From: a virus | Strand: one strand, 5' to 3' | Length of the DNA stretch: 64,000 nucleotides | Virus record (IMG/VR): IMGVR_UViG_3300049595_004364 | Coordinates: 1 to 64,000 of that record | Shown: positions 26,557-35,417 of the stretch, piece by piece | Layout: every line of letters starts with the position of its first letter | Numbering within the stretch: the first letter of the stretch is position 1 | Made by a program: the position numbers and the translations under genes | The notes under the pieces: model-generated | The model's input: the letters and a program-made list of their open reading frames with translations, nothing else | Database searches by the model: none | Told to the model about the DNA's origin: nothing

Positions 26557-28323
26557 TTATCCCTCACATGCTAGACACTCAGTGTCTACTGGCTTTGAGA
26601 AGTCAAAGTTATATCTTTCCATTTTCTGAGAAAGATTATCTGACCGCCTCCAAGCTTCTGATCTTAAATAGTATAGTGTCTTTACTTCTTTTTTCCAAGC
26701 TAGCATATGTATATAATGCAATTCTTGTTTGCTTACGTCAGCCGGAAAGAAGAGATTTAAAGATTGAGACTGGCAGATATATTGTTGTCTATCTGCAGCG
26801 TGCTCAATAACCCATCTTTGGTCGATCTCTACTGCCGTTTTAAATACTTCTTTTAGCTGTTCAGGAATATCTAGATGTTGAACACTTCCCCTGTTTGCCA
26901 TAATGCTTGTCCATACTGCTTCAGTATTCATACCTAGTCTCTCTAGTTGAGCTTCTAGGTACTTATTCTTCAACATGAACGTACCGCTCATTGTTTTCTG
27001 ATTAAAAGCATTTGCTCTAAAAGGTTCAATTCCAGGACTTGTATTACCACAGATAATGCTAGAAGAAGCATTAGGTGCAATTGCTAGCAGATGCGCGTTT
27101 CTAACGTTGTGCCCTTTAGCGTCTGGGCAAGCACCTCTCTCAATTGCTAGTCTAGTTGTTTCTTCTACAGCCTGGTCTTTAATGTTTTTAAAGATAGCGT
27201 TGTTAATGCTTTTAGCAATTGCACTCTCAAATGCAACGCCTTTGGATTGCAGGTAGGAGTGAAAACCCATTGCGCCAAGGCCGATGGATCTTTCTCTAGT
27301 TGCAGAGTAAATAGCTTTATATAGCTGCTCTGGAGCGTTGTCAATAAAATACTGTAGTACGTTATCAAGCATACGAATTAGATCAGGAATAAAATTCTTA
27401 TTATTTTTCCACTCGTCATACTTCTCGATGTTTACAGAGGATAGGCAACATACAGCGGTCCTATTCTGATCGGTAGGTAAGGTAATTTCAGAGCAGAGAT
27501 TGCTCTGTCTTACTTTGAGACCTAGACGCGCTTGGAAATCTGGCAATGCATCGTTGACGGTATCTTCCCACATAATATATGGTTCGCCCGTCTCAGCTCT
27601 GTTTTGGATAATTTTAATCCACAAGGCTTTAGCCGATACTGTCTTTATTGTTTTCTTGCTGTGCGGATCAATAAGAGGCCAAGAGTCATCAAAAGTTTTA
27701 TCAACTGTAGCCTTCTCAATAACCCTCATAAACTTATCAGAGATAACAATTCCTTGGTGTATATTGAGACACTTACGATTTGCATCACCTGTGGGTTTTC
27801 TGATGTCAAGAAACTCTTCGATCTCAGGGTGGGAGACATGCAGGTAGGCTGCGTTAGAACCACGTCTAGTAACCCCCTGCGAGAAAGCTAGCATCAACGA
27901 GTCAGTTACCTTAATGAAAGGAATAACCCCAGTACTCTCCGAACCGCTGGAAGTTTTGACCCCCGAGGATCTAACATCTCCCCAATAGGATCCAATTCCT
28001 CCACCTACTGAGGACAAAAATGCATCTTCAGTAAATACTTCAGTGATACCATGTCTGCTATCTTCAATATAGTTCAGAAAGCAACTGATAGGCAGACCGC
28101 GTGACGACCCACCATTAGACAAAATAGGGGTTGCAAACATAAACCAGTGCTGACTGGCATAGTCGTAAATTCTTTGAGCGTGCTCTTCGTCGTCAGAAAA
28201 AGCCTTTGCTGCTCTAGCAAAGGCTTCCTGGGGTGATTTCTCTTCTGGCAGCATGTACCTATCTGCTAGGGTTTTTATGCTAAACTCGCCTAAGAGATTA
28301 TCTCTAGAATAATCTATAATCAT
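26557..28323 (-). CDS. nrdA: Ribonucleotide reductase class Ia large subunit
   Basis: 588 aa, shorter than the roughly 760 aa of E. coli NrdA because the N-terminal ATP-cone is missing, so dATP feedback through that domain is lost. Visible catalytic residues are C81 (PISCFLN) paired with C292/C293 (VCCLSSVN), the radical cysteine C277 with E279 (NLCSEIT), and the C-terminal redox pair C583/C586 (CLACEG). With NrdB it reduces ribonucleotides in the cytoplasm. The gene starts 14 bases after the flap exonuclease gene ends and is probably in the same operon, with no promoter of its own seen. Confidence 0.95.
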   Translation of the reverse strand: MIIDYSRDNLLGEFSIKTLADRYMLPEEKSPQEAFARAAKAFSDDEEHAQRIYDYASQHWFMFATPILSNGGSSRGLPISCFLNYIEDSRHGITEVFTEDAFLSSVGGGIGSYWGDVRSSGVKTSSGSESTGVIPFIKVTDSLMLAFSQGVTRRGSNAAYLHVSHPEIEEFLDIRKPTGDANRKCLNIHQGIVISDKFMRVIEKATVDKTFDDSWPLIDPHSKKTIKTVSAKALWIKIIQNRAETGEPYIMWEDTVNDALPDFQARLGLKVRQSNLCSEITLPTDQNRTAVCCLSSVNIEKYDEWKNNKNFIPDLIRMLDNVLQYFIDNAPEQLYKAIYSATRERSIGLGAMGFHSYLQSKGVAFESAIAKSINNAIFKNIKDQAVEETTRLAIERGACPDAKGHNVRNAHLLAIAPNASSSIICGNTSPGIEPFRANAFNQKTMSGTFMLKNKYLEAQLERLGMNTEAVWTSIMANRGSVQHLDIPEQLKEVFKTAVEIDQRWVIEHAADRQQYICQSQSLNLFFPADVSKQELHYIHMLAWKKEVKTLYYLRSEAWRRSDNLSQKMERYNFDFSKPVDTECLACEG

Positions 28324-28337
28324 TAGTGTCCTTCTTC

Positions 28338-29174
28338 TTATGCTAACTTAGCATTATAAATAGTGTTTAGTTTTTGCTTTAGCTCTGGTAGCTTGTCGCC
28401 AATTGCATCTTCGTGAAAAGAGCGTAGGTCAATTAGTTGGTAAGCAAGCATCATAGACTCTTCGGATGCGTTTAGATTAGCAATATACTTAGCTGTGCCT
28501 TTCAAAGGCAAGTTACCAATAATATCAAAAACAGACCCATACTGTTCGATAAGATCTACAGCACGTTTAGGACCAATGCCATCAACACCCGGAATATCGT
28601 CACCGGGGTCACCAACTAGTGTTTTAAAGTGCACATAGTTTTCAATAGATACTGGGTATTCCCAGTTATCAAAGGTAGTCTCTTTCCTAGTAACTGTAGA
28701 AAATCTACTGACATCTTCTTCGATGAGAAGATCCCAGTCTTTATCAGAGCTAATAAGCCAGATACCATTAATATCTAGCCCGTACTTGTTTTCTACGATG
28801 AAAGCCGCAATATCGTCAGCTTCTACGCCACCCAACTTAATAACGGGGTAGCCACACTTATCGAGGGCCTCCTGAAAAGTCCTGAAGAAATCTTCTGAGC
28901 TTTCTTTCTCGGCCTCAGTCTGATTCTCATGCCGCAATTTTCTACTTAGCTTATAGCCTGGATGGAGGCTCTTACGCCATGTAGAGCCTCCATCAGCAAG
29001 TATTACAACCTGCCCACAATCATATGACTTAGCCAATGATCGCACAGTATCTTTGAAACCGCTTACAAGTTCGTAGTCGTTACCTGCAATCTTCCAGCGG
29101 TACGCTAAGTTAAGCGCATCCACCAGTAGAGTGTTCTTTGGATCTCTGGGTTCTTCAACCATTGACTTAGCCAT
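28338..29174 (-). CDS. 5'-3' exonuclease / flap endonuclease
   Basis: 278 aa of the FEN/Pol I 5'-nuclease family. Acidic metal-binding motifs are D19 in LLVDALNLAYR, GGVEADD in the middle and SSDKDWDLL. The H3TH DNA-binding motif LVGDPGDDIPGVDGIGPKRAVDLIEQYG follows. In phages such enzymes (T5 D15-like) remove RNA primers and resect DNA. The family A polymerase of this phage has no 5'-nuclease domain, so this gene likely supplies that activity in trans. A CTTGAC-type promoter lies 19-47 bases upstream of its start. Confidence 0.93.
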   Translation of the reverse strand: MAKSMVEEPRDPKNTLLVDALNLAYRWKIAGNDYELVSGFKDTVRSLAKSYDCGQVVILADGGSTWRKSLHPGYKLSRKLRHENQTEAEKESSEDFFRTFQEALDKCGYPVIKLGGVEADDIAAFIVENKYGLDINGIWLISSDKDWDLLIEEDVSRFSTVTRKETTFDNWEYPVSIENYVHFKTLVGDPGDDIPGVDGIGPKRAVDLIEQYGSVFDIIGNLPLKGTAKYIANLNASEESMMLAYQLIDLRSFHEDAIGDKLPELKQKLNTIYNAKLA

Positions 29175-29192
29175 AATAATCTCCTATTAGCC

Positions 29193-29221
29193 ATCATACT
29201 ACTTTTTATCTTTTAAGTCAA
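29193..29221 (-). promoter_or_regulatory. Minus-strand promoter, CTTGAC type
   Basis: On the minus strand, TTGACT (29216-29221), a 17-base spacer and TATGAT (29193-29198), preceded by C. It lies just upstream of the flap exonuclease gene and could drive the exonuclease-nrdA-nrdB unit. It is one of ten near-identical promoters on this strand. Confidence 0.7.
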
Positions 29222-29675
29222 GATCTAATTTAGACATAGCTGTCTTAAATACACCCCACTCGTTTTTTAGCCACTCTTCTGCTACCATACTATAGCAGTC
29301 TAGCGGCCCCACATATAAATAATTTTTATTCTTAGTGGGCTCAATATTTGTAACTACAAACCACTTACTTCTATCATACTTATAGAATAGTAGTGGGATA
29401 CACTTAGCTGTTTGAGCCTGCAGCTTTAATTTGGGCCACCACTTTTGTAGGTTAGCTGTTTTAGAAGTTAGAAGTTTATCATTTAGTGTGGGATCTTTGT
29501 AGTTCTTAACTTCAATAACAGCTAGCTGTTTTTCGTTAGGAATATAAATATCACCTTTTAAATACTCTAAGGCTCCGGAAGCAGGAGTTCTTTCCCAACC
29601 GTCTCCCGTTGCTTCTCTCAGCATATCTCTAACTGCGTATTCTCCTCTTAGTCCTTTAGTTCTGGTATCAACCAT
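29199..29675 (-). CDS. Hjc-like Holliday junction resolvase / PDDEXK nuclease
   Basis: 158 aa with the archaeal-type resolvase layout: KGLRGEYAVRDML (helix with the first Glu), ERTPASGALEYLKGDIYIP (catalytic Asp) and AVIEVKNYKD (ExK motif). These give the PDDEXK metal site. Such nucleases cleave four-way junctions or branched DNA made during recombination-dependent replication and packaging. It overlaps the end of the SbcC-like gene by 8 bases. Together with the SbcCD-like pair and flap nuclease it forms a DNA-processing cluster. Confidence 0.8.
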   Translation of the reverse strand: MVDTRTKGLRGEYAVRDMLREATGDGWERTPASGALEYLKGDIYIPNEKQLAVIEVKNYKDPTLNDKLLTSKTANLQKWWPKLKLQAQTAKCIPLLFYKYDRSKWFVVTNIEPTKNKNYLYVGPLDCYSMVAEEWLKNEWGVFKTAMSKLDLDLKDKK

Positions 29676-31458
29676 ATTTTAACCTCGATATATTATTAGT
29701 TTTCTGTACCAGAACTTCTTGAAGTAAAGGATGCGCCCATGCATGTGAAACTAGAAATGTGTTCAGCCCTTCTTCATTTAGTAGTACTTCGACCAACTTT
29801 TCTCTACCAAATTCGTCTAGAACGTTAATAACCTCGTCCAAGAATAGAATGTTGATTTGTGTTTTGGAAATAGAATTCATCATTTTTCTGATTGCTAGAA
29901 GAGTTGCAGTATTGACTCTAGCCAACTCCCCACTTGAAAGAGCTGATATATCAATCTCTGTCCCCTCATCAGTCAGGGTTACATTTAACTTATCAGAGCT
30001 AACTGAGAACGATAAAGTAAATCTACCGTCTGATAGTTCTCCTAGATAAGCGTTAGTTAATTCTTCAATATCTTTTACAAGATTCTCTAGTTTATGTGCT
30101 ACTAGACCATTTGTAGAAAACGCTTTCTTTAGTATTTCTACTATCGAAAGAGTATTCATGGTGTCATGTAACCCTTGTTGTAATTTGCTCAGTTCGGCGC
30201 GATGTTCATCTAATTGCTGTAAGATTACGCTGATACGAGAATTGTGTTTTTCAACTTCAATATTCTGCTTAAGAAGGCTATTGTACTGTTCTTTTTGCTT
30301 TACAATGTCTTGCTCGATATCAGATATTTTCTTAGCTAAATCGCCCATGTTTTCTACATCGGTAGTTAGCGTTCTATCTACCTGAACAAAAATAGATTCC
30401 CACTCTTGCTTTTTAGACTTATTACGCTCTATAAGCTCGTTTAGGGTAGTAGCTTCTTTAATTTCATCAGATATTTGATCATGTTGTTTTTCTAGTGCTT
30501 CTAGTTCTTTGGTTGCATCAGAGATAAATTTACTCTGCAATTCTTTTTGAATATCCTGCTCACAAGTAGGGCACTTATCTCCTAGATTTTGTATCTTAGT
30601 TAGAAAAGTTTTTAAGTTCTTAGTACTAGATTTAATTTCTCCTAGCTTAGAAGACATCTTACTAGTATCAACTTTTTGTAGACCTACATAGTTTTCATCA
30701 AACTTTATTTGAGACAACATATTTTTTAGCTGATTGTTGTTGTTTATTCTTTTATTGATTTCTTTAATGTTTGCTGCACGCTCTTTTAGCGACCAAAGCT
30801 CGTCTTCGTTAAGATCGGGCTCTTCTATGTTGATAAGCTCTTTAGGACCTTCTGTTAGTCTATTCTTTTCGATCCAACGCTCTACTGAGTCTATAGATCC
30901 TTTTACTCGGGATACTTCTGAATTACTATCTTGTAATAGCTTTTTAAATATATCATGATACTTTTCGTATTCGTCTAGACTAAACAGATCAATGAGAAAC
31001 TTTTTTCTATTGGTATCTGTGGCTGTTAAGAACGATAAGCCCTCTGTGGTGCTTTGATACATAAGTTGCACGAATATTTTAAAGTCTATGCCTAACACTT
31101 TTTCTATCGTTTTAAAAGTGTCAGTAGCAGTATGCGAAGAAATATCTACGCCATCTTCTTTTAGTTTAACCTTTAGAGTAGATTTTCTTTCTAGGTGTAC
31201 TTCGTAGGCTTTATCTTCATATGTAAAAACTAACTGTATCCAATAATTGCCCGTAGTATTTCTATTACCTATATCAGCTTTTTTTATGCCCTTAGAATTT
31301 TTATTAAATAATGCTTCTTGAATTATAAGAGCTATACTGCTTTTTCCAGAACCATTTTCTCCGCGTAGCTGAGTTATAGTATTTTCGTTTAGAGATAAAA
31401 CATTATTATCGCCGTAACTAAAACAATTTCCCCACTTAAGCTCTTGCAGAATTAGCAT
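29668..31458 (-). CDS. SbcC/gp46-like recombination nuclease ATPase
   Basis: 596 aa. Walker A is at residues 33-41 (GENGSGKSS). Long coiled-coil arms flank a zinc hook (CPTC near residue 300). The signature ALSSGELARVN and Walker B NILFLDEVINVLDEFGR follow near the C-terminus. This is the Rad50/SbcC/T4 gp46 plan in compact phage size. It works with the overlapping SbcD-like gene to resect DNA ends for recombination and replication. It overlaps that gene by 23 bases. Confidence 0.93.
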   Translation of the reverse strand: MLILQELKWGNCFSYGDNNVLSLNENTITQLRGENGSGKSSIALIIQEALFNKNSKGIKKADIGNRNTTGNYWIQLVFTYEDKAYEVHLERKSTLKVKLKEDGVDISSHTATDTFKTIEKVLGIDFKIFVQLMYQSTTEGLSFLTATDTNRKKFLIDLFSLDEYEKYHDIFKKLLQDSNSEVSRVKGSIDSVERWIEKNRLTEGPKELINIEEPDLNEDELWSLKERAANIKEINKRINNNNQLKNMLSQIKFDENYVGLQKVDTSKMSSKLGEIKSSTKNLKTFLTKIQNLGDKCPTCEQDIQKELQSKFISDATKELEALEKQHDQISDEIKEATTLNELIERNKSKKQEWESIFVQVDRTLTTDVENMGDLAKKISDIEQDIVKQKEQYNSLLKQNIEVEKHNSRISVILQQLDEHRAELSKLQQGLHDTMNTLSIVEILKKAFSTNGLVAHKLENLVKDIEELTNAYLGELSDGRFTLSFSVSSDKLNVTLTDEGTEIDISALSSGELARVNTATLLAIRKMMNSISKTQINILFLDEVINVLDEFGREKLVEVLLNEEGLNTFLVSHAWAHPLLQEVLVQKTNNISRLKYG

Positions 31459-32374
31459 TGAATACCTCCATAGCTGCTTCTACAGATTCGTTACTTAATT
31501 CTAAAACTTCTGTCAAATAAATAGCAAGTTCTTCTTCTAAAGTTTTTTCCAATAGATTTATAGTAACTTCACTATTTCTTTTAACGATCTTTTTATCTAG
31601 TAATTCTGTATTAACAACTGTACTTAATTGTTGTAAATCTCCCTCGATCTCATATATAGTATGATCGTAATCAGTAGCTATCATATCAGCGGGATCTGTA
31701 ATAGTTTTACGAATAAGTTGCGGTAGATCAAACTTATGCCAGGTCCATTTTGTTAAGTCGTTTTCATCTATAAGTAGATAACCTGTTTCTACTCTATTTC
31801 TATGGAAGCTAGTTGTCATAGGGCTGCCAGGGTACACAATGTTTCTTTGTGTATTAGAGTGGCTATGTAGATCACCAGCATATACAATAGGAAAATCTTT
31901 AAACCGATCTAAGTCTACTTCGGGTTTTACGTGTGGAGGTATTTCGCCTCTAACGTGAGTAAATAATGCCTTACCTTTATTGCACTTTTCAATACTGTCT
32001 TTTTTATGGAGGTCAGCATAGGGTAAAATTGTGAAGTCATCTAACTCGGTAGTTTTAGTTATAATTTTTACTTTGTTATTTAAGCTTTCTGTGACTACTC
32101 TAAGAGAGTCAAAGAAGGTCTCATTCTTTTTAGTTGCTTCATGGTTGCCGTCATATAGTATTGTATAGGACGTACATTTGGCTACCATGTCAAAATATAT
32201 TGCTAGCTCGGGTAGTGAAGGTAGCCTGTCAAATATATCTCCTCCCATAATGTGTAAGGAGCAAGGAACGTTACTTACATCATTAATAAATTTGTAGTAT
32301 CTTTTCGAAGCCCACTCTACAGGTATATTTTTAGCTCCCAGCTTTATATGTAAATCTGCTGTAAATAGTATCAT
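31436..32374 (-). CDS. SbcD/gp47-like nuclease subunit (Mre11 family)
   Basis: A 312-aa calcineurin-like phosphoesterase. Metal motifs are in order: TADLHIK, GGDIFD, YDGNHE and YAGDLHSH. This matches Mre11/SbcD/T4 gp47 nucleases, which partner the ATPase encoded next. The start codon lies just after a strong terminator, so the pair is probably expressed from elsewhere or from residual readthrough; I see no clear promoter between. Function: end resection of double-stranded DNA. Confidence 0.93.
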   Translation of the reverse strand: MILFTADLHIKLGAKNIPVEWASKRYYKFINDVSNVPCSLHIMGGDIFDRLPSLPELAIYFDMVAKCTSYTILYDGNHEATKKNETFFDSLRVVTESLNNKVKIITKTTELDDFTILPYADLHKKDSIEKCNKGKALFTHVRGEIPPHVKPEVDLDRFKDFPIVYAGDLHSHSNTQRNIVYPGSPMTTSFHRNRVETGYLLIDENDLTKWTWHKFDLPQLIRKTITDPADMIATDYDHTIYEIEGDLQQLSTVVNTELLDKKIVKRNSEVTINLLEKTLEEELAIYLTEVLELSNESVEAAMEVFNANSARA

Positions 32375-32392
32375 ATACTCTTTCTGTGAAAA

Positions 32393-32422
32393 TAGGGAGG
32401 CAAGAGTTTTCTTGCCTCCCTA
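32393..32422 (-). terminator. Terminator after ssDNA-binding protein gene
   Basis: A 13-bp perfect stem, TAGGGAGGCAAGA (32393-32405) and TCTTGCCTCCCTA (32410-32422), with a 4-base loop. In the minus direction it is followed by TTTTC. It lies 8 bases beyond the stop of the ssDNA-binding protein gene and before the SbcD-like gene. It likely makes the upstream mRNA abundant and separate. Confidence 0.85.
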
Positions 32423-32429
32423 AATTTAC

Positions 32430-33071
32430 TTAGGTAAATTCTTCCGGAATCTCATCATCAATTCCTTCACCCTTGCTAGTAGCTCCAACACTACGAAGCT
32501 CATCAAGATACTTCTTAATGTCTTCAGCAGGAGCACGACGCAGTACTTCGTCGATTGTAGGGTAGTTAGCGAGGATGCTTAGCTCATCAGCCGTAAGTGG
32601 ACGATTTTTGCACTTAAGTTGCATCGCTACATACTCAACGTTGTAGACTTTAGGGCCGTTCTTGGCGCGAGAGAATACGACATCCCAACCTTCTTTGGGG
32701 TCAGAAGGATCCCCAAGGTCTTCGACCATATTAACAATGGTGCTAAAGAGCTTCTTTTTGTGGTTGAAGATCAGTACTTTGCCGGGATCTTTAAGGTCGA
32801 TACAGAGGCTAGCGTAGGCCCACTCGGGGCTAAGATCCGGGTAATACTCTTTCACCCAGTCTTTTTCTACGTTGTCAAACTTCTCTGTGTCCCGGTTAAA
32901 TGACAAGCACTCAACTGGGCTCTTCATACCATCTTTGTTAGGGACCCAGTAAATATATCTAGCAAGAACTCCACCATACAGGCGAACTTTGTTTTCGCCA
33001 TCCCGCATTTTGTAGCTGGGAGTTTTTTCTTTGCTTGCTTCGCCTTTTACTTTGTTGAATGATAGTGCCAT
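32430..33071 (-). CDS. Single-stranded DNA-binding protein (gp32-like)
   Basis: 213 aa, starting MALSFNKVKGEAS, with a basic/aromatic OB-like core (KMRDGENKVRLYGGVLARYIYWVPNKDG, then LSPEWAYASLCIDLKDPGKVLIFNHKKKLF). It ends with an acidic tail (GEGIDDEIPEEFT), typical of replication SSBs that recruit partners through the tail. The class is recognised from this layout and from its place in the replication cluster, not from a unique motif. It should coat single strands during phage replication. A dedicated terminator follows, and a CTTGAC-type promoter lies about 370 bases upstream. Confidence 0.75.
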   Translation of the reverse strand: MALSFNKVKGEASKEKTPSYKMRDGENKVRLYGGVLARYIYWVPNKDGMKSPVECLSFNRDTEKFDNVEKDWVKEYYPDLSPEWAYASLCIDLKDPGKVLIFNHKKKLFSTIVNMVEDLGDPSDPKEGWDVVFSRAKNGPKVYNVEYVAMQLKCKNRPLTADELSILANYPTIDEVLRRAPAEDIKKYLDELRSVGATSKGEGIDDEIPEEFT

Positions 33072-33083
33072 TGTTGTTTTTCC

Positions 33084-33446
33084 TTATTCGTAAGCAAAAT
33101 GTAATTTGCCGTCTATAGTTGTTGTGAGTTTATTTTCCGTAGAATTTGCTAGTCTACAGTCTAGTCGTGAGTCCCCGGTTATTATGTAATCTGCATAGCT
33201 TCTCCTAGACGCTAGCATAATATACTCTACTATAACTTTAGGGGGTAGATCACTTCGTATTAACAATTCTTCAGGGTTTATTAAGTAGGAGAACCCTGTA
33301 AAATCGTAATCGTAATACTTATTATACTTTCTTTGGTTTTTAGTAGGTAAAGTTACTGGCCATGTTATAGCTTCCATAATTTTCAGGATATTTCTATTAC
33401 TTCCAGCACTTACGCTTTTTACTTTTTCCCAGGAGAATAGAATCAT
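33084..33446 (-). CDS. Conserved-looking phage protein, unknown function
   Basis: 120 aa with an AAGGA site 6 bases before the ATG at 33446. It reads MILFSWEKVKSVSAGSNRN, with a central region rich in Tyr/Asp (KNQRKYNKYYDYDFTGFSYL) and an end NKLTTTIDGKLHFAYE. No known motif or membrane segment is seen. The start codon sits inside the -10 box of a predicted promoter, so transcripts from that promoter would miss this start and serve the SSB gene instead. It lies between helicase and SSB genes, so a replication role is possible but unproven. Confidence 0.65.
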   Translation of the reverse strand: MILFSWEKVKSVSAGSNRNILKIMEAITWPVTLPTKNQRKYNKYYDYDFTGFSYLINPEELLIRSDLPPKVIVEYIMLASRRSYADYIITGDSRLDCRLANSTENKLTTTIDGKLHFAYE

Positions 33447-33470
33447 AGCATATCCTTAATCTAAAGTCAA
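33442..33470 (-). promoter_or_regulatory. Minus-strand promoter, CTTGAC type
   Basis: TTGACT (33465-33470 on the minus strand), a 17-base spacer and TATGAT (33442-33447). The predicted start of transcription (near 33435) is downstream of the ATG of the 120-aa gene, so the likely target is the ssDNA-binding protein gene. Confidence 0.62.
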
Positions 33471-33480
33471 GGACAATTTT

Positions 33481-34758
33481 TCAAATGTCTTTGATATCGT
33501 AACCTTGCTTCATATAATAGGCTTTTCTACCTGCTGCTTGTTTAGCTACTGTACGACCATCGAGCTGTACATCTACAATAATTGGAGTTTGTTTACCTGG
33601 ATGCTTTCTGATAACACGACCTATAAGCTGTTCAAGTAAAGGTTCGTTATTTATTGGCGTAGCTAAAATTAAACAAGATAGTTCGCTAACCGATACTCCT
33701 TCCGCAAAAATATTTGTACTGCCGTATAGTATTTTTGCATCGCCTGATTTAATTTTAGCAATAAGACTATCTCTATCTTTGGTCGGCCCTACCACACAAA
33801 CACTATTTGGTGTAACTTCATGACACCTTTCTAGTAATTTTGTTCTGGCTGCTACCACTAGTACTTTATGCCCTTTAGCTGCGTAAGAAGCTGCTATTAG
33901 TGCAATATACTTTTGGTAGTCTTCTGATGCACATAAATCGTTAACCTTTTCTGCCCAAGATTGTGTACCGTCCGCAACGCGGATGGGAACACTAACTCTG
34001 TGTATACTGGGGGTAATGTAATTTTCTCTGGGCGGCGTGAAAGTTCTCTTGCTAAAGTAATCGCCGAATAGGAGGTGAAGACCGTCTTTTCTTTTATTGG
34101 AGGCAGAAAGGCCAATTTTGTACTTGGCATAACTGGAATCAATAAGTGCAGAAAACGTTTTAGAAGGGATATGATGGCATTCGTCAACGATAAGCGTTCC
34201 AAAAGTTTTCTCCAAAATAGACTTAGGGATCTTAGTAAGGCTTTGTATATTACCAATTGTTATTGGAGCAGAAAAATCAATTTTACCACTACCAATAATT
34301 GATGGAGTAAAGCCGTATACTTTTTTTACCTCTTCTACCCACTGATCCCTCAATGCTAGGGTATGAACTATAACTAAAGTTTTTTGCGCAAGCTTGCCTG
34401 CTATTGCCAAAGCTGTAAATGTTTTACCAAAACTAGTCCAAGCGTTAATAAAAGCATCCGAGTTAATTTGGGTATAGATCTCCTGTTGAGATTCCCTAAG
34501 CTCAAATTTGAACGGAGGGAACTCAGCAGGAACTTCAACACGCTTATTAATTATATCATAATACTCAGGTATAAGGTCAACCCTACCACTAGGTATTGAT
34601 AAAAGTCCTGGGCGTATTATTCTAGCTGTAGTTATAATTTTTGGAGGCAGTTCTGGCCGGTAAGCATCAATACTATATGTTAGGCTCTTTAATATTTCTT
34701 TTTCTACTTCTAGATCAGTTTCTATAAAGATCCTATTAGTAATGATTGCTTTAGTCAT
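33481..34758 (-). CDS. UvsW-like superfamily 2 DNA helicase
   Basis: 425 aa. Motif I is WTSFGKTFTALAIAGKL (residues 107-123), with Ser-Phe-Gly-Lys-Thr replacing the usual GxGKT. The DECHH box, GLSASNKRKDG, and C-terminal motifs ILYGSTNIFAEGVSV and LIGRVIRKHPGK follow. This is the RecG/UvsW-type SF2 arrangement. Such helicases remodel branched DNA and R-loops and help shift from origin- to recombination-dependent replication. It overlaps the PhoH gene by ATGA. Confidence 0.9.
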   Translation of the reverse strand: MTKAIITNRIFIETDLEVEKEILKSLTYSIDAYRPELPPKIITTARIIRPGLLSIPSGRVDLIPEYYDIINKRVEVPAEFPPFKFELRESQQEIYTQINSDAFINAWTSFGKTFTALAIAGKLAQKTLVIVHTLALRDQWVEEVKKVYGFTPSIIGSGKIDFSAPITIGNIQSLTKIPKSILEKTFGTLIVDECHHIPSKTFSALIDSSYAKYKIGLSASNKRKDGLHLLFGDYFSKRTFTPPRENYITPSIHRVSVPIRVADGTQSWAEKVNDLCASEDYQKYIALIAASYAAKGHKVLVVAARTKLLERCHEVTPNSVCVVGPTKDRDSLIAKIKSGDAKILYGSTNIFAEGVSVSELSCLILATPINNEPLLEQLIGRVIRKHPGKQTPIIVDVQLDGRTVAKQAAGRKAYYMKQGYDIKDI

Positions 34759-35417
34759 TTTTTACTCATATTATATTTTAAAGTTAAGTAGTTTTTAACT
34801 AGAGCGCTTCTAACTATGTGCTCTACCTTAAACTCAACAAAATCAAACTCTGGCATTTTCTTTAAAATTCTAATAAAGTCTTTTAAACCGTTATCAGATA
34901 AGTCAGATTGATCTATATCGCCACAGAAGTTAATCATAGAATTTTTACCTACTCTTGTGATAACTGAATCAAGCTCATGGAAGTTCATGTTTTGAAACTC
35001 GTCCACGATTATGAAACAATTTTCTAGTGTTACACCTCTTACATAAGAAGTAGATATAAATTCTATCTTTTTTAGGCCTTTAAGTTGCCTATATACATTA
35101 CCTGATTTATATAGAAATTGAAAGATTTCTTCATAAGGTAACTCGTAGATTTTAGTTTTATCTTGTAATGATCCTGGCAAGAATCCTACATCTCTAGTAG
35201 GTACTGCGCTTCGAATAATTACTATCTTATCGATATTATCTTTTTCTAATTCTAGTAGCGCTTTATATACTAAAAGTAGAGATTTACCTGTACCAGCAGA
35301 CCCACATACAATTAAATTCTTAGGGCTGCTTAGAACAAGCTTCTGTGGATCATTTAAGGGTTTTAAACGCATAAGTTGAGCTTGATGCGTTTTCTGAGTT
35401 GGCTTTTGTTTCGCCAT
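34755..35417 (-). CDS. phoH: PhoH-like ATPase
   Basis: 220 aa with Walker A GSAGTGKSLL (residues 39-48), IIRSAVPTRDVGFLPGS (the PhoH-specific segment), Walker B CFIIVDEFQNM and NFCGDIDQSDL. This is the compact phage PhoH form common in marine phages. PhoH proteins are ATPases related to SF1 helicases, with a proposed RNA-related role. The physiological task in phages is unsettled. Start and stop overlap both neighbours, so it belongs to one operon running from primase to helicase. Confidence 0.9.
   Translation of the reverse strand: MAKQKPTQKTHQAQLMRLKPLNDPQKLVLSSPKNLIVCGSAGTGKSLLLVYKALLELEKDNIDKIVIIRSAVPTRDVGFLPGSLQDKTKIYELPYEEIFQFLYKSGNVYRQLKGLKKIEFISTSYVRGVTLENCFIIVDEFQNMNFHELDSVITRVGKNSMINFCGDIDQSDLSDNGLKDFIRILKKMPEFDFVEFKVEHIVRSALVKNYLTLKYNMSKK

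Noticed and set aside
27800-27830. CTTGACA in nrdA on the minus strand
   Set aside because: No TATnnT-like box at 17 bases; likely coding sequence only.
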